Source: Paracoccaceae bacterium (GTDB lineage: Bacteria > Pseudomonadota > Alphaproteobacteria > Rhodobacterales > Rhodobacteraceae). From it: 46,751 nucleotides of DNA. The notes under the pieces were generated by a model that searched no databases, was not told the DNA's origin, and worked only from the letters and a program-made list of their open reading frames with translations. Shown here one piece after another: positions 8,031-15,696 of the stretch; the first letter of the stretch is position 1, and every line of letters begins with the position of its first letter. A program made the translations under genes and the position numbers. Location: contig CANGHD010000008.1 of NCBI GenBank assembly GCA_947453525.1, positions 1 to 46,751 on the forward strand. The letters run 5' to 3'.

Positions 8031-9307
8031 GCATCCTCCATCAGCGGGTCAAGTTCGGCATAGTCGGGCAGGGTGCGGTCGATGGCGCGGCCATTGCGCA
8101 GCACGATGCGGTCCGATTGCGGGCGGGAGAACAACTCGGCCCAAGTGCGGGCGCGGGTGATCACCAGATCGGCAGGGGCACCGGGGGCGAGGGAAGGGGA
8201 CGGGAAGCCGCAAGCTTTCGCGGGATTGGTCAGGAACGCGTGGGTCCAGTCGGGATCGGAATGGTCGAGGTGGCCGATGCGGGTCGCCTCGCGCATCACC
8301 TCCAGCATGTCCATGTCGCCATAGGCGTAGAAGGGATCGCGGGTGTTGTCAGAGGCGAAGCTGACCGGGATGCCGCGCCCCTTCATCTCATGCACGAGGG
8401 TGATGCCGCGGTTGCGCGGGGTGCGCCGGGCGTGGCGGTCTTGCAGGTACAGGTTGCACATCGGCAGGCTTACGACATGGAGGCCGGCTTTGGCGACAAG
8501 GTCGAGGGTCGAAAGGGCTTCCGCCTCGGACATGGTGGAGAGAGAGCAGAGGTGGCCCACCACGACCTTGGCGTCGAAGTGCAGGTCGAGGACCTTTTGC
8601 GCCAGAACTTTCAGGGTGTTGACGGTGGGGTCCAGTGTTTCGTCGACGTGGAAGTCGACGGGAAGGCCTCGGTCACGGGCAAGGGCGAAGAAGTCGTCGA
8701 TTTGGTGGTGCAGGTCTGCGGTCGGATAGGTGACGGTGCCAAGGACCCCGCCCGAGGCTGCGACGAGGTCGGCGGTATGTCGGAAATCTCCGGCACGGGA
8801 GACGTTTTCGATGCTGACAAGGCACGCGGCTTGCAGGTCTATGCGGCCCGCCCAATCGGACCTGACCTCGCGGAAAACGCCCCACGAGATGTCGTCCTGC
8901 GGCGGGGCGCTGTCGAGATGGGTGCGGATGGCTCGGGTGCCGTGGGCATAGGCGGCGCGCAGAGAGAATTCCATTCGAGCGCGCACATCCTTCGCCGTCC
9001 AGCGCGCCCGCGAATCCGCGCCTACGGCCTCGATGGCGCCCCTGAAGCTGCCGTCGGGGTTGGGGCTGCGGGGCCAGATGTGACCCTTGTCGAGATGAGT
9101 GTGCATATCGAGGAAAGCGGGGAAGACCATGGCGCGCTTCATGTCGACGATGGCACCGGGATCGTCTCCGGTGACGATTTTCCCGCCTTCCAATGTCAGC
9201 GACAGGGGAGCAACAGAGCCTTGCGCCCCGATCAGGCAGGCGGGGACCGTCAGGTTGGCAAGCGTCAACCTGGGCGCATCGGGGAGGGTCAGGAAATCGG
9301 CGGTCAT
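8027..9307 (-). CDS. Cytosine-deaminase-like amidohydrolase
   Basis: A 426-aa metal-dependent hydrolase of the CodA/amidohydrolase family. Visible ligands and landmarks: HTHLDK near residue 95, the catalytic VDFHVDE near 220, GHLCSLS near 262 and SDNTRDPFY near 325, where CodA has the metal-binding Asp of its DDVFDPWYP motif. The C-terminal LAPGAPADLVI is the usual beta-sandwich return. The ATG at 9307 overlaps the permease stop (ATGA) and is preferred to the frame start at 9334. The fold deaminates cytosine, isoguanine, creatinine and various triazines and pyrimidines. Within this operon it is likely the deamination or ring-hydrolysis step after uptake. Confidence 0.87.
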   Translation of the reverse strand: MTADFLTLPDAPRLTLANLTVPACLIGAQGSVAPLSLTLEGGKIVTGDDPGAIVDMKRAMVFPAFLDMHTHLDKGHIWPRSPNPDGSFRGAIEAVGADSRARWTAKDVRARMEFSLRAAYAHGTRAIRTHLDSAPPQDDISWGVFREVRSDWAGRIDLQAACLVSIENVSRAGDFRHTADLVAASGGVLGTVTYPTADLHHQIDDFFALARDRGLPVDFHVDETLDPTVNTLKVLAQKVLDLHFDAKVVVGHLCSLSTMSEAEALSTLDLVAKAGLHVVSLPMCNLYLQDRHARRTPRNRGITLVHEMKGRGIPVSFASDNTRDPFYAYGDMDMLEVMREATRIGHLDHSDPDWTHAFLTNPAKACGFPSPSLAPGAPADLVITRARTWAELFSRPQSDRIVLRNGRAIDRTLPDYAELDPLMEDA

Positions 9308-10179
9308 TCGCGTTTCACCGCGCTTTCGTGCCACTTGCGCAGCAGAAGATGGTTCAGCGTCGTGGTCGCCAAGAAGATCACGACCCCGGTGGCGGCAATC
9401 AACAGGAGGGCGGCATACATGCGCGGGATGTTCAGCCGATAGCCCGCTTCAAGGATGCGGAAGGCCAGACCAGAGCCGATGCCGCCGGTGCCCGCGACAT
9501 ATTCCGCCACGACGGAACCGATCAGGGCGAGGCCTCCGGCGATCCGCAACCCGCCGAGGAAATAGGGCAGGGCCGAGGGCGCTTGCAGGAAGCGCAGGCG
9601 TTGCCAGCGGCTGGCTTTGTAGATCGTCATCAGGTCGCGCAGGTTGTGGTCGGTGGATTTCAGGCCCAGCGTGGTGTTCGCAAGGATCGGGAAGAAGGCC
9701 ACGATCCACGCGCAAAGGAGCAGGGCTGCCAGTTTGGAACTCACATAGATGAAGATCAGGGGGGCGACCGAGACGATGGGCGTGACTTGCAGGATCACGG
9801 CGAAGGGGAAAAAGCACATCTCGGCAAAGCGGCTTTGCGTGAACAGGACGGACAGGCCGACGCCGCCCAGCACGGCCACACCAAGCGCCATGAGGGTGAT
9901 TTTCAGCGTGACCAGCAGGGCGGGGAACAGGATCGGCCAGTCCTGCACCAGGGTCTGCACGACCAATCCGGGGCCAGGCAGGATGTAATGCGGGATGGCG
10001 TTGATCACCACGGCCCGGTCCCAGGCGAAAATCGCTAGGGCCAGCACAAGGGCGGGCAGCAGCCATTTCGCCACCGCCTCGATCCGCTTGGCGCGGGCGT
10101 GGATTTCCTCCTCGGCGTCCAGTTGCGGGGCGTCGGACTTCGCAGCGGCCATGCCCGGCGCGTCGGTTGCGGCCATCAT
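9304..10179 (-). CDS. ABC transporter permease (SsuC/TauC/ThiX-like)
   Basis: A 291-aa inner-membrane permease of the nitrate/sulfonate/taurine/pyrimidine family. It has a charged cytoplasmic N terminus (about 35 residues), then about six hydrophobic segments beginning WLLPALVLALAIFAW. The cytoplasmic EAA-type loop appears near residues 190-215 (YKASRWQRLRFLQAPSALPY). Its start overlaps the ATPase stop in the string ATGATG, so either ATG (10179 or 10176) could be used. It pairs with the ATPase at 10176-10994 and the binding protein at 11068-12075 to make one importer. Confidence 0.9.
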   Translation of the reverse strand: MMAATDAPGMAAAKSDAPQLDAEEEIHARAKRIEAVAKWLLPALVLALAIFAWDRAVVINAIPHYILPGPGLVVQTLVQDWPILFPALLVTLKITLMALGVAVLGGVGLSVLFTQSRFAEMCFFPFAVILQVTPIVSVAPLIFIYVSSKLAALLLCAWIVAFFPILANTTLGLKSTDHNLRDLMTIYKASRWQRLRFLQAPSALPYFLGGLRIAGGLALIGSVVAEYVAGTGGIGSGLAFRILEAGYRLNIPRMYAALLLIAATGVVIFLATTTLNHLLLRKWHESAVKRE

Positions 10180-10994
10180 TCGCCCTCCATCAGCACACCG
10201 CCCATGGCCGTCATCAGCGCCTCGGAGGTCTCGCGCGCCTTGGCCGCGTAATCGGCCGAGGTCCGGTAGTCGAGCCCGCGGGGATAGGGGGCGTCGACGG
10301 TGATCTCTGTCAGCACACGGCCGGGGCGGGGGGCCATGATCAGGATGCGGTCCGACAGGAACACGCTTTCAAAAACCGAATGCGTGACGAAGATCACCGT
10401 GCTGCCCATCCGCGCCTTCAGCGCCAGAAGATCGTCGTTCAGCTTCTGCCGCGTGATCTCGTCCAGTGCGGCGAAGGGTTCGTCCATCAGGATCAGCCGG
10501 GGTGCGGTCACCAGGGCACGGGCGATCGACACCCGCATCTTCATGCCGCCGGACAATTCGCGGGGGTAGGATTTGGCGAACCGCTCCAATCCGACCAGCG
10601 ACAGGATTTCCTCGACCCGGTCCTTGACCGACTTGTAGCTTTGGCCCCGCAGGCGGTAGGGCAGCCAGACATTCTGCGCCACCGTGGCCCAAGGCATCAG
10701 CGTGGGTTCCTGAAAGACCACGCCCAGATCGTCGCGACCTTGCCCGCCTTCCCATGCGATCCGGCCCGAGGTGGGGCGCATCAGACCGGCGATCAAGCGC
10801 AGTGCCGTCGACTTGCCGCAGCCGGAGGGGCCGAGCAAGGAAATGAAATCGCCAGCGTTTACCGTCATCGTCAGCCGCTTCAGGGCCACGACGCCGCCCG
10901 AGAAGGCCTTGTCCACGTCGACAAGGCTAAGGACTTTGGTGCGCTGGCCCAAGGGCGCGGTCTGGGGCTGGTTTTGACGCAGGGGAGCGTTCAT
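10176..10994 (-). CDS. ABC transporter ATPase (SsuB/TauB/ThiZ-like)
   Basis: A 272-aa nucleotide-binding subunit. Walker A is LLGPSGCGKST, the Q-loop VVFQEPTLMPW, the signature ELSGGMKMRVSIARAL, Walker B LILMDEPFAALD, and the switch His is in FVTHSVFES. The FQEPTLMPWATVAQNV pattern is characteristic of the taurine/nitrate/sulfonate/pyrimidine import group. The ATG at 10994 has a good ribosome site (GGAGAGG, 2-5 bases upstream); the longer frame to 11144 runs into a hairpin and is not used. A 73-base gap with a strong hairpin separates it from the binding-protein gene upstream. Confidence 0.92.
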   Translation of the reverse strand: MNAPLRQNQPQTAPLGQRTKVLSLVDVDKAFSGGVVALKRLTMTVNAGDFISLLGPSGCGKSTALRLIAGLMRPTSGRIAWEGGQGRDDLGVVFQEPTLMPWATVAQNVWLPYRLRGQSYKSVKDRVEEILSLVGLERFAKSYPRELSGGMKMRVSIARALVTAPRLILMDEPFAALDEITRQKLNDDLLALKARMGSTVIFVTHSVFESVFLSDRILIMAPRPGRVLTEITVDAPYPRGLDYRTSADYAAKARETSEALMTAMGGVLMEGE

Positions 10995-11012
10995 GGCCTC
11001 TCCGTTCCTGGA

Positions 11013-11041
11013 CATCGGGCGCGGAGCGGCCGCGCCCGATG
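11013..11041 (-). promoter_or_regulatory. Strong intergenic hairpin between binding-protein and ATPase genes
   Basis: A perfect 12-base inverted repeat (CATCGGGCGCGG / CCGCGCCCGATG) with a 5-base loop lies between the SBP stop (11068) and the ATPase start (10994). No T-run follows, so it is not a standard intrinsic terminator. In importer operons such hairpins often protect the upstream binding-protein mRNA or partly attenuate downstream transcription, giving excess binding protein. Confidence 0.7.
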
Positions 11042-11067
11042 CTGCTTTGGTCAGATTGATCCGGCGG

Positions 11068-12075
11068 TCACTTGGGTTTGAGTTCCAGACCCACGCCCTT
11101 GTCCACGAAGGCGGTGGTGTAGGACTGCGCAATGTCAATGCCATCCGGAATCACCCCGGCTTTGACCATCTTGCCATAGAAATCCCTCATGCGGTCATCC
11201 GTCATCGCGCCAATACCCAAGGTCAGGGTGTCGCCCGAGTCCACGATGCCTTCGGACTTCAGTTTCGAGATGGCGTAGTCGATCGACGCCGGCGTCATGT
11301 CGGGATTGTCTTTTATGATGGCCGCGTTCGCGGCCGAATTGTCGCCGTACAGATAGGTGTACCAGCCCTTGATCGATCCATCGACGAAGCACTTCACCAC
11401 TTCGGGCCGTTTTTCGACGGTGTCCTTGGTGGCCTGAATGGTGGTGGAATAGGACGTGTAACCCTCATCCGCGATCAGCCAGACATCGGGCTTCCAGCCG
11501 GCCTCTTTCTCGACCGAGAAAGGCTCGGAGGACAGGTAGCCCTGCATGGCCGAGTTTTCATCGGCGATGAAGGGGGCGGAGTTGAAGGTATAGGGTTTGC
11601 GCTGTTCGTCGGTGAAGCCATAGGCCGACTTCATCCATTCCCAATAGGCGGCGCCATCGGCGGTGAAAATCGTCGAAAGGCCTTTCAGCCCCTTGAAATC
11701 AGGGACCTTTCCGGGATGCGTCAGCAGAACCTGAGGCTCTTTCTGGAACATGGCAGCGACATTGACCAAGGGCAGGCCCTGCTGCACGCCGAACATCGCG
11801 TCCAGCGTTCCGCCCATGTAGAAGTCAAGCTTTCCGGCCAGCATGAGGGCCTGATTGTTCACCTGCGGCCCGCCCGGCACGATGGTCACATCCAGCCCGC
11901 AGGCCTTGTAGGTGCCATCGGCCACGGCCTGATAGAACCCGCCATGCTCGGCCTGAGCCACCCAATTGGTGCCATAGGTGACGGGGATCAGATCCTTTGC
12001 CAAAGCGGGGGCGGCGAATGCCGCAGTCAAGCCGAGGGCCAGCCCACAAGGTCCAAGGCGTGCGTAATCGAACAT
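11068..12075 (-). CDS. ABC substrate-binding protein, NMT1/THI5-like
   Basis: A 335-aa periplasmic binding protein. Residues 1-26 are a Sec signal peptide ending AAFAAPALA. The mature protein starts KDLIPVTYGTNWVAQAEHGGFYQAV, the hallmark of the NMT1/SsuA/ThiY superfamily, whose members bind thiamine pyrimidines, riboflavin, sulfonates, nitrate and aromatic acids. The ATG at 12075 follows AGGAGG at good spacing. It is the promoter-proximal gene of the operon and is followed by a strong hairpin. An NMT1-type receptor beside a cytosine-deaminase-like enzyme favours a pyrimidine or other N-heterocycle ligand, but this is inferred. Confidence 0.9.
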   Translation of the reverse strand: MFDYARLGPCGLALGLTAAFAAPALAKDLIPVTYGTNWVAQAEHGGFYQAVADGTYKACGLDVTIVPGGPQVNNQALMLAGKLDFYMGGTLDAMFGVQQGLPLVNVAAMFQKEPQVLLTHPGKVPDFKGLKGLSTIFTADGAAYWEWMKSAYGFTDEQRKPYTFNSAPFIADENSAMQGYLSSEPFSVEKEAGWKPDVWLIADEGYTSYSTTIQATKDTVEKRPEVVKCFVDGSIKGWYTYLYGDNSAANAAIIKDNPDMTPASIDYAISKLKSEGIVDSGDTLTLGIGAMTDDRMRDFYGKMVKAGVIPDGIDIAQSYTTAFVDKGVGLELKPK

Positions 12076-12303
12076 GCTTTCCTCCTGAATGATTCTTCAT
12101 GTCCAATGTGACGCAGCGGCCTTTTGCATATAAACGACGACTGAGTTTGCAGATGTCGCAAAGGACGCACGTGCCCATTTCTTAATCATGTGACTGTCGG
12201 GCAGCCTTTGATGCAGGCATTGTGTCAAGCAGGCTGGACAGATGGCTACCAAATCGCTTCAGAAGAAGGCAGTCTGAAGCCGTCATTGCCACCGAGAGAT
12301 GCC

Positions 12304-12693
12304 ATGCGTGCCCTGAACCCCAGTTCGATCCCGGCGCCCTTTGCGCGTTATGCCCACGGCGTGGCGGTGCCGCCGGGCATGCGGCTGATCCTGACCTCTG
12401 GTCAACTGGGGCTGGATGGACAGGGTGATGTGCCCGAGGGAGCGGCGGCGCAGGCACGGCTTTGTTTTGCCAATTGCGCGGCCATCCTTGCCGAAGGTGG
12501 CATGGGTCCGGCCGACGTCGTCCGGATCAATGCCTTCGTCACCGCGCGCGCGCATATGGCGGCTTATATGGCGGTGCGGGATGAGTGGCTGGCGGGGGTT
12601 GGGCGTCTGCCTGCCTCGACCCTGTTGATCGTCTCGGGCTTTACCCGGCCGGAGTTTCTGATCGAGGTGGAAGTGACCGCTGCACGGTTCTAG
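12304..12693 (+). CDS. RidA-family (YjgF/YER057c/UK114) protein lacking the catalytic Arg
   Basis: A 129-aa single-domain protein of the Rid superfamily. Family landmarks: YAHGVAVPPG, LILTSGQLGLD near residue 30, ADVVRINAFVT near 70-80 and FLIEVEVTAARF at the end. RidA proper hydrolyses reactive enamine/imine intermediates using an arginine (R105 in the E. coli protein). The aligned position here is Ser105 within RLPASTLL, so it resembles the Rid subgroups without imine deaminase activity. The ATG at 12304 with GAGAG upstream is chosen; the longer frame from 12190 adds non-conserved residues. It is divergent from the catabolic operon and may act on one of its intermediates, as RutC does in uracil breakdown. 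Confidence 0.85.
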   Translation: MRALNPSSIPAPFARYAHGVAVPPGMRLILTSGQLGLDGQGDVPEGAAAQARLCFANCAAILAEGGMGPADVVRINAFVTARAHMAAYMAVRDEWLAGVGRLPASTLLIVSGFTRPEFLIEVEVTAARF

Positions 12694-12782
12694 CCGCCGG
12701 CCTTATGGCTTGGCGCTGCGGCCCCTGTTCCACCGCGAATTCGCGCTATCTGTTACGGGTCATCCTGATCTCAAGGCCCGCT

Positions 12783-14096
12783 ATGCCCCCGCGCGTGAAC
12801 GAACCCTCGGCCTCTGCTGTCCCCAGTTCCAGTCTGTCACGGTTGGCCGGTCTGGGCGGCATGGCGGCTGGCATCGGTGGCCGCATGGTGCTGGGTGCGG
12901 CGCGGCAGTTGGCGTCGGGGCAAAGGCCGCGCTTGGCCGATTTGCTGCTGACGCCCGCCAATGCCATGAAGGTGACGCAACATCTGGCCCAGATGCGCGG
13001 GGCGGCGTTGAAGGTGGGGCAGTTGATGTCGATGGACACCGGCGACTTTCTGCCGCGCGAGTTTGCCGAGATCCTGTCCCGCTTGCGCGCCGACGCCGAT
13101 CATATGCCGCCCCAACAATTGCGCGGCGTGCTGGACCGGGCTTGGGGCAAGGGCTGGCTCAGCCGGTTTGTGCGGTTCGACGTCAGGCCGATCGCCTCGG
13201 CCTCGATCGGTCAGGTGCATCGGGCGCAGACCAAGGATGGCCGCGATCTGGCGATCAAGGTGCAATATCCCGGCGTCCGTCAAAGCATCGACAGCGATAT
13301 TGCCAATGTGGCGGGCCTCTTGCGCCTGTCCGGCCTGGTGCCTAAGGCGCTGGACATGGCGCCCCTGCTGGACGAGGCGCGGGCGCAGTTGCATGAAGAG
13401 GCGGACTATCTGCGCGAAGGTGCCCAACTGGCACGTTTCGGCGTGCTGCTGGCGGATCGGCCCGAGTTTCAGGTGCCCCGCTTGCACCCGGACCTGAGCG
13501 GGCCGGATGTTCTGGCGATGGATTTCATAGACAGCCGCCCGATCGAAGACCTGGCCCAAGCGCCGCAGGAAGCGAGGGACCGGGTCATGGTCCTGCTGAT
13601 CCGTCTGGTTCTGGACGAGTTGTTCACCTTCAACCTGATGCAGACCGACCCGAACTTTGCCAATTACCGCTTCAATCCGAAGACCTCGCAGATCGTCCTG
13701 CTGGATTTCGGCGCGACGCGGGCGTTCGACCAAGGCATCGCTGCAAGATACCGCGCCCTTATGACCGCGCAGGGTCGTCCGGCGGTTCGGCAGGCGGCGC
13801 TCGACATCGGCTATTTTGCGGCAGACAATCCGGCCACACTTCAGGACGCGCTTCTCGACATGATGGATGTTGTCCTGACGCCGCTGCGCCTGCAGGCACC
13901 TTTCGATTTTGCCACGACGGATTTGCCCCAAAGGATGCGTGACATGGGGTTCTCGATCGGAATGGAGCGCGAGTTCGCCCATGTTCCGCCGATGGATGTG
14001 TTGTTCCTGCACCGCAAGGCGGGCGGGCTTTTCCTATTGGGTCAGAAGTTGCGGGCGCGGATCAGCCTTGCCCCCTTGCTGGACATCCACGCGTGA
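12783..14096 (+). CDS. ABC1/UbiB (COQ8-like) atypical kinase
   Basis: A 437-aa atypical protein-kinase-like protein of the ABC1/ADCK/UbiB family, whose members support ubiquinone biosynthesis through ATPase activity. Landmarks: the family-specific KVGQ at 77-80, the ASASIGQVHRA loop near 138-148, the ATP Lys in AIKVQYPG (about 159), EADYLREG, MDFID, QTDPNFANY near 287 and the DFG of VLLDFGATR at about 308. QTDPNFANY and LLDFGATRAFD are closer to mitochondrial COQ8 than to E. coli UbiB. No C-terminal membrane pair is seen. The ATG at 12783 is preferred over upstream frame extensions. The stop overlaps the next gene, forming an operon with a photolyase-like protein and a DCC protein. Confidence 0.85.
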   Translation: MPPRVNEPSASAVPSSSLSRLAGLGGMAAGIGGRMVLGAARQLASGQRPRLADLLLTPANAMKVTQHLAQMRGAALKVGQLMSMDTGDFLPREFAEILSRLRADADHMPPQQLRGVLDRAWGKGWLSRFVRFDVRPIASASIGQVHRAQTKDGRDLAIKVQYPGVRQSIDSDIANVAGLLRLSGLVPKALDMAPLLDEARAQLHEEADYLREGAQLARFGVLLADRPEFQVPRLHPDLSGPDVLAMDFIDSRPIEDLAQAPQEARDRVMVLLIRLVLDELFTFNLMQTDPNFANYRFNPKTSQIVLLDFGATRAFDQGIAARYRALMTAQGRPAVRQAALDIGYFAADNPATLQDALLDMMDVVLTPLRLQAPFDFATTDLPQRMRDMGFSIGMEREFAHVPPMDVLFLHRKAGGLFLLGQKLRARISLAPLLDIHA

Positions 14097-15316
14097 TGCT
14101 GGCCACGCGAAGCGAGGCGCTGCGACGGTTGGCTGCGTTCCAGCCCGAGATGGGCGATGCCTATGCCGCCCGACGCAACTACGATCTTGGTGTGCAGTCC
14201 ACGGTGTCACGCCTGTCGCCCTGGCTGCGCCGCAGGCTGCTGACCGAGGCCGAGGTGATTGCCGCCGCCGTACAGGCCCATGGCGCACAGAACGCGGCCA
14301 AGTTCATCGACGAGGTGGTCTGGCGCAGCTATTTCAAGGGTTGGCTGGAACTGCGCCCCGCGATCTGGCGCGACTATGTGGAGGGCATCGCCGGCGATCA
14401 TGCCAACCTTGACGCGGGCCAGCGCCAGCGGATGGCGGATCTGCTGCGCGGGGAAAGTGGCATTGCCTGCTTGGACGCTTGGGTGGAGGACCTGACCACC
14501 ACCGGCTATCTGCACAACCATGCGCGGATGTGGTTCGCCTCGATCTGGGTGTTTGCGCTGGGTTTGCCGTGGCGGCTGGGGGCGGATTTCTTTCTGCGCC
14601 ATCTGCTTGATGGGGATCCGGCTTCCAATACCCTCGGGTGGCGTTGGGTCGCCGGGTTGCATACACCGGGCAAGACCTATCACGCCGAGGCTGGCAATAT
14701 CGCGGCTTTCACCAAGGGACGCCAGTTTCCGGATGCGGCGCAGATTGCGCGGCGTTACGGCGCGCCTGTGGAACCGATGGGTCTGCCAGCGCCCTTGCCC
14801 TTGCGCCGCCCCATCGCACCCGATTCCAGATGGCCGAGCCTGCTTCTGATCACCGAGGAAGACGGCTGCCCGCAGGATTTCGATCTTGCCGCGCTGGACA
14901 TCCGGGGCCGTCTGGCGCTGACAGCAAGCCATCTGCGCTCGCCCGATGGCGTGTCGCGTCACGTGGCGCAGTTCGAGACGGCGGGCTTGGTCGATACTCT
15001 GGCCCGATTGGGCAGCGCCACCTCCGCCATTTGTCCGGCAACCGATCCCGCTATCCTGATCGCCCATGCCAGCGCTGTGGGTGCCCGGCAGATTGTGACG
15101 CCCTATGTGCCGACCGGGCCCTTGCGCGATTGGCTGGAGGATGTAGCGCCGCATCTGGAGGCGGCGGGCCTGACGCTGGCGGAATGGCGCAGGCCGTGGG
15201 ATGAGATGATCTGGCCGGACTGCGGTGCGGGCTTCTTCAAGGTCAAGGCGCAGATCCCGCGCTATCTTGCGGCTTCAGGCGTTCTGCAGCCCTCAGACAG
15301 GAAAGTCACATCATGA
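14096..15316 (+). CDS. Photolyase/cryptochrome-like protein with FAD domain at the N terminus
   Basis: A 406-aa protein. Residues about 50-215 match the FAD-binding helical domain of photolyases: FIDEVVWRSYFKGW, then TTTGYLHNHARMWFASIWVF, LLDGDPASNTLGWRWVAG and FTKGRQFPD. In photolyases this domain normally follows an alpha/beta antenna domain. Here it comes first, and residues about 235-400 form a Rossmann-like second half (WPSLLLITEEDG, VGARQIVTPYVPTGPL, WDEMIWPDCGAGFF), so the order is inverted. It starts at ATG 14096 within TGATG, overlapping the kinase stop (a GTG at 14093 is the alternative). It ends ATGA-overlapped with the DCC gene. DNA repair versus light sensing cannot be decided. 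Confidence 0.8.
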   Translation: MLATRSEALRRLAAFQPEMGDAYAARRNYDLGVQSTVSRLSPWLRRRLLTEAEVIAAAVQAHGAQNAAKFIDEVVWRSYFKGWLELRPAIWRDYVEGIAGDHANLDAGQRQRMADLLRGESGIACLDAWVEDLTTTGYLHNHARMWFASIWVFALGLPWRLGADFFLRHLLDGDPASNTLGWRWVAGLHTPGKTYHAEAGNIAAFTKGRQFPDAAQIARRYGAPVEPMGLPAPLPLRRPIAPDSRWPSLLLITEEDGCPQDFDLAALDIRGRLALTASHLRSPDGVSRHVAQFETAGLVDTLARLGSATSAICPATDPAILIAHASAVGARQIVTPYVPTGPLRDWLEDVAPHLEAAGLTLAEWRRPWDEMIWPDCGAGFFKVKAQIPRYLAASGVLQPSDRKVTS

Positions 15317-15696
15317 CCGCGCCATCGCCGACCTGCGCCGTCTTCTACGACGGGTCTTGCCCGCTGTGTTCGGCCGAAATCGGGCTGTACCGGCGTCAGG
15401 ATGCCGATGCCGGCCTGACGCTGATCGACATATCGCAAGAGGCCCAAGCCCTGCCGGACGGGCTGAGCCAAGCGGCCGCGATGGCCCGGTTTCATGTGAT
15501 GACATCGGACGGGCGCGTTCTGTCGGGTGCCGCCGCCTTTGTCGAGGTCTGGCGGACCCTGCCCGGCTGGCGCTGGCTGGCCCGTCTGTCGGACCGCCCC
15601 GCCATACTTTGGCTGCTGGAGCGGACCTATCGCGGGTTCTTGCCGATCCGACCCGTCTTGTCATGGGCCTTCGGCAAGCTTTCCCTCCGGCGCTAA
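15313..15696 (+). CDS. DCC-family thiol-disulfide oxidoreductase (DUF393)
   Basis: A 127-aa protein with the defining YDGSCPLCSAEI motif at residues 12-23 (C16 and C19). The family is predicted to have a thioredoxin-like fold. A hydrophobic C-terminal third and the usual RPVLSWAF-type ending support the assignment. The start overlaps the preceding photolyase-like gene by ATGA, so it is the third gene of that operon. Its stop overlaps the stop of the opposing FeS photolyase gene, so the two transcripts run into each other. DCC proteins are frequently found near photolyases and similar stress genes; the exact substrate is unknown. Confidence 0.85.
   Translation: MTAPSPTCAVFYDGSCPLCSAEIGLYRRQDADAGLTLIDISQEAQALPDGLSQAAAMARFHVMTSDGRVLSGAAAFVEVWRTLPGWRWLARLSDRPAILWLLERTYRGFLPIRPVLSWAFGKLSLRR

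Noticed and set aside
7062-9442. Plus-strand frames of 333 and 481 codons opposite the FAD oxidase and amidohydrolase
   Set aside because: The minus-strand products are clear enzyme families; the opposite frames show no domains.
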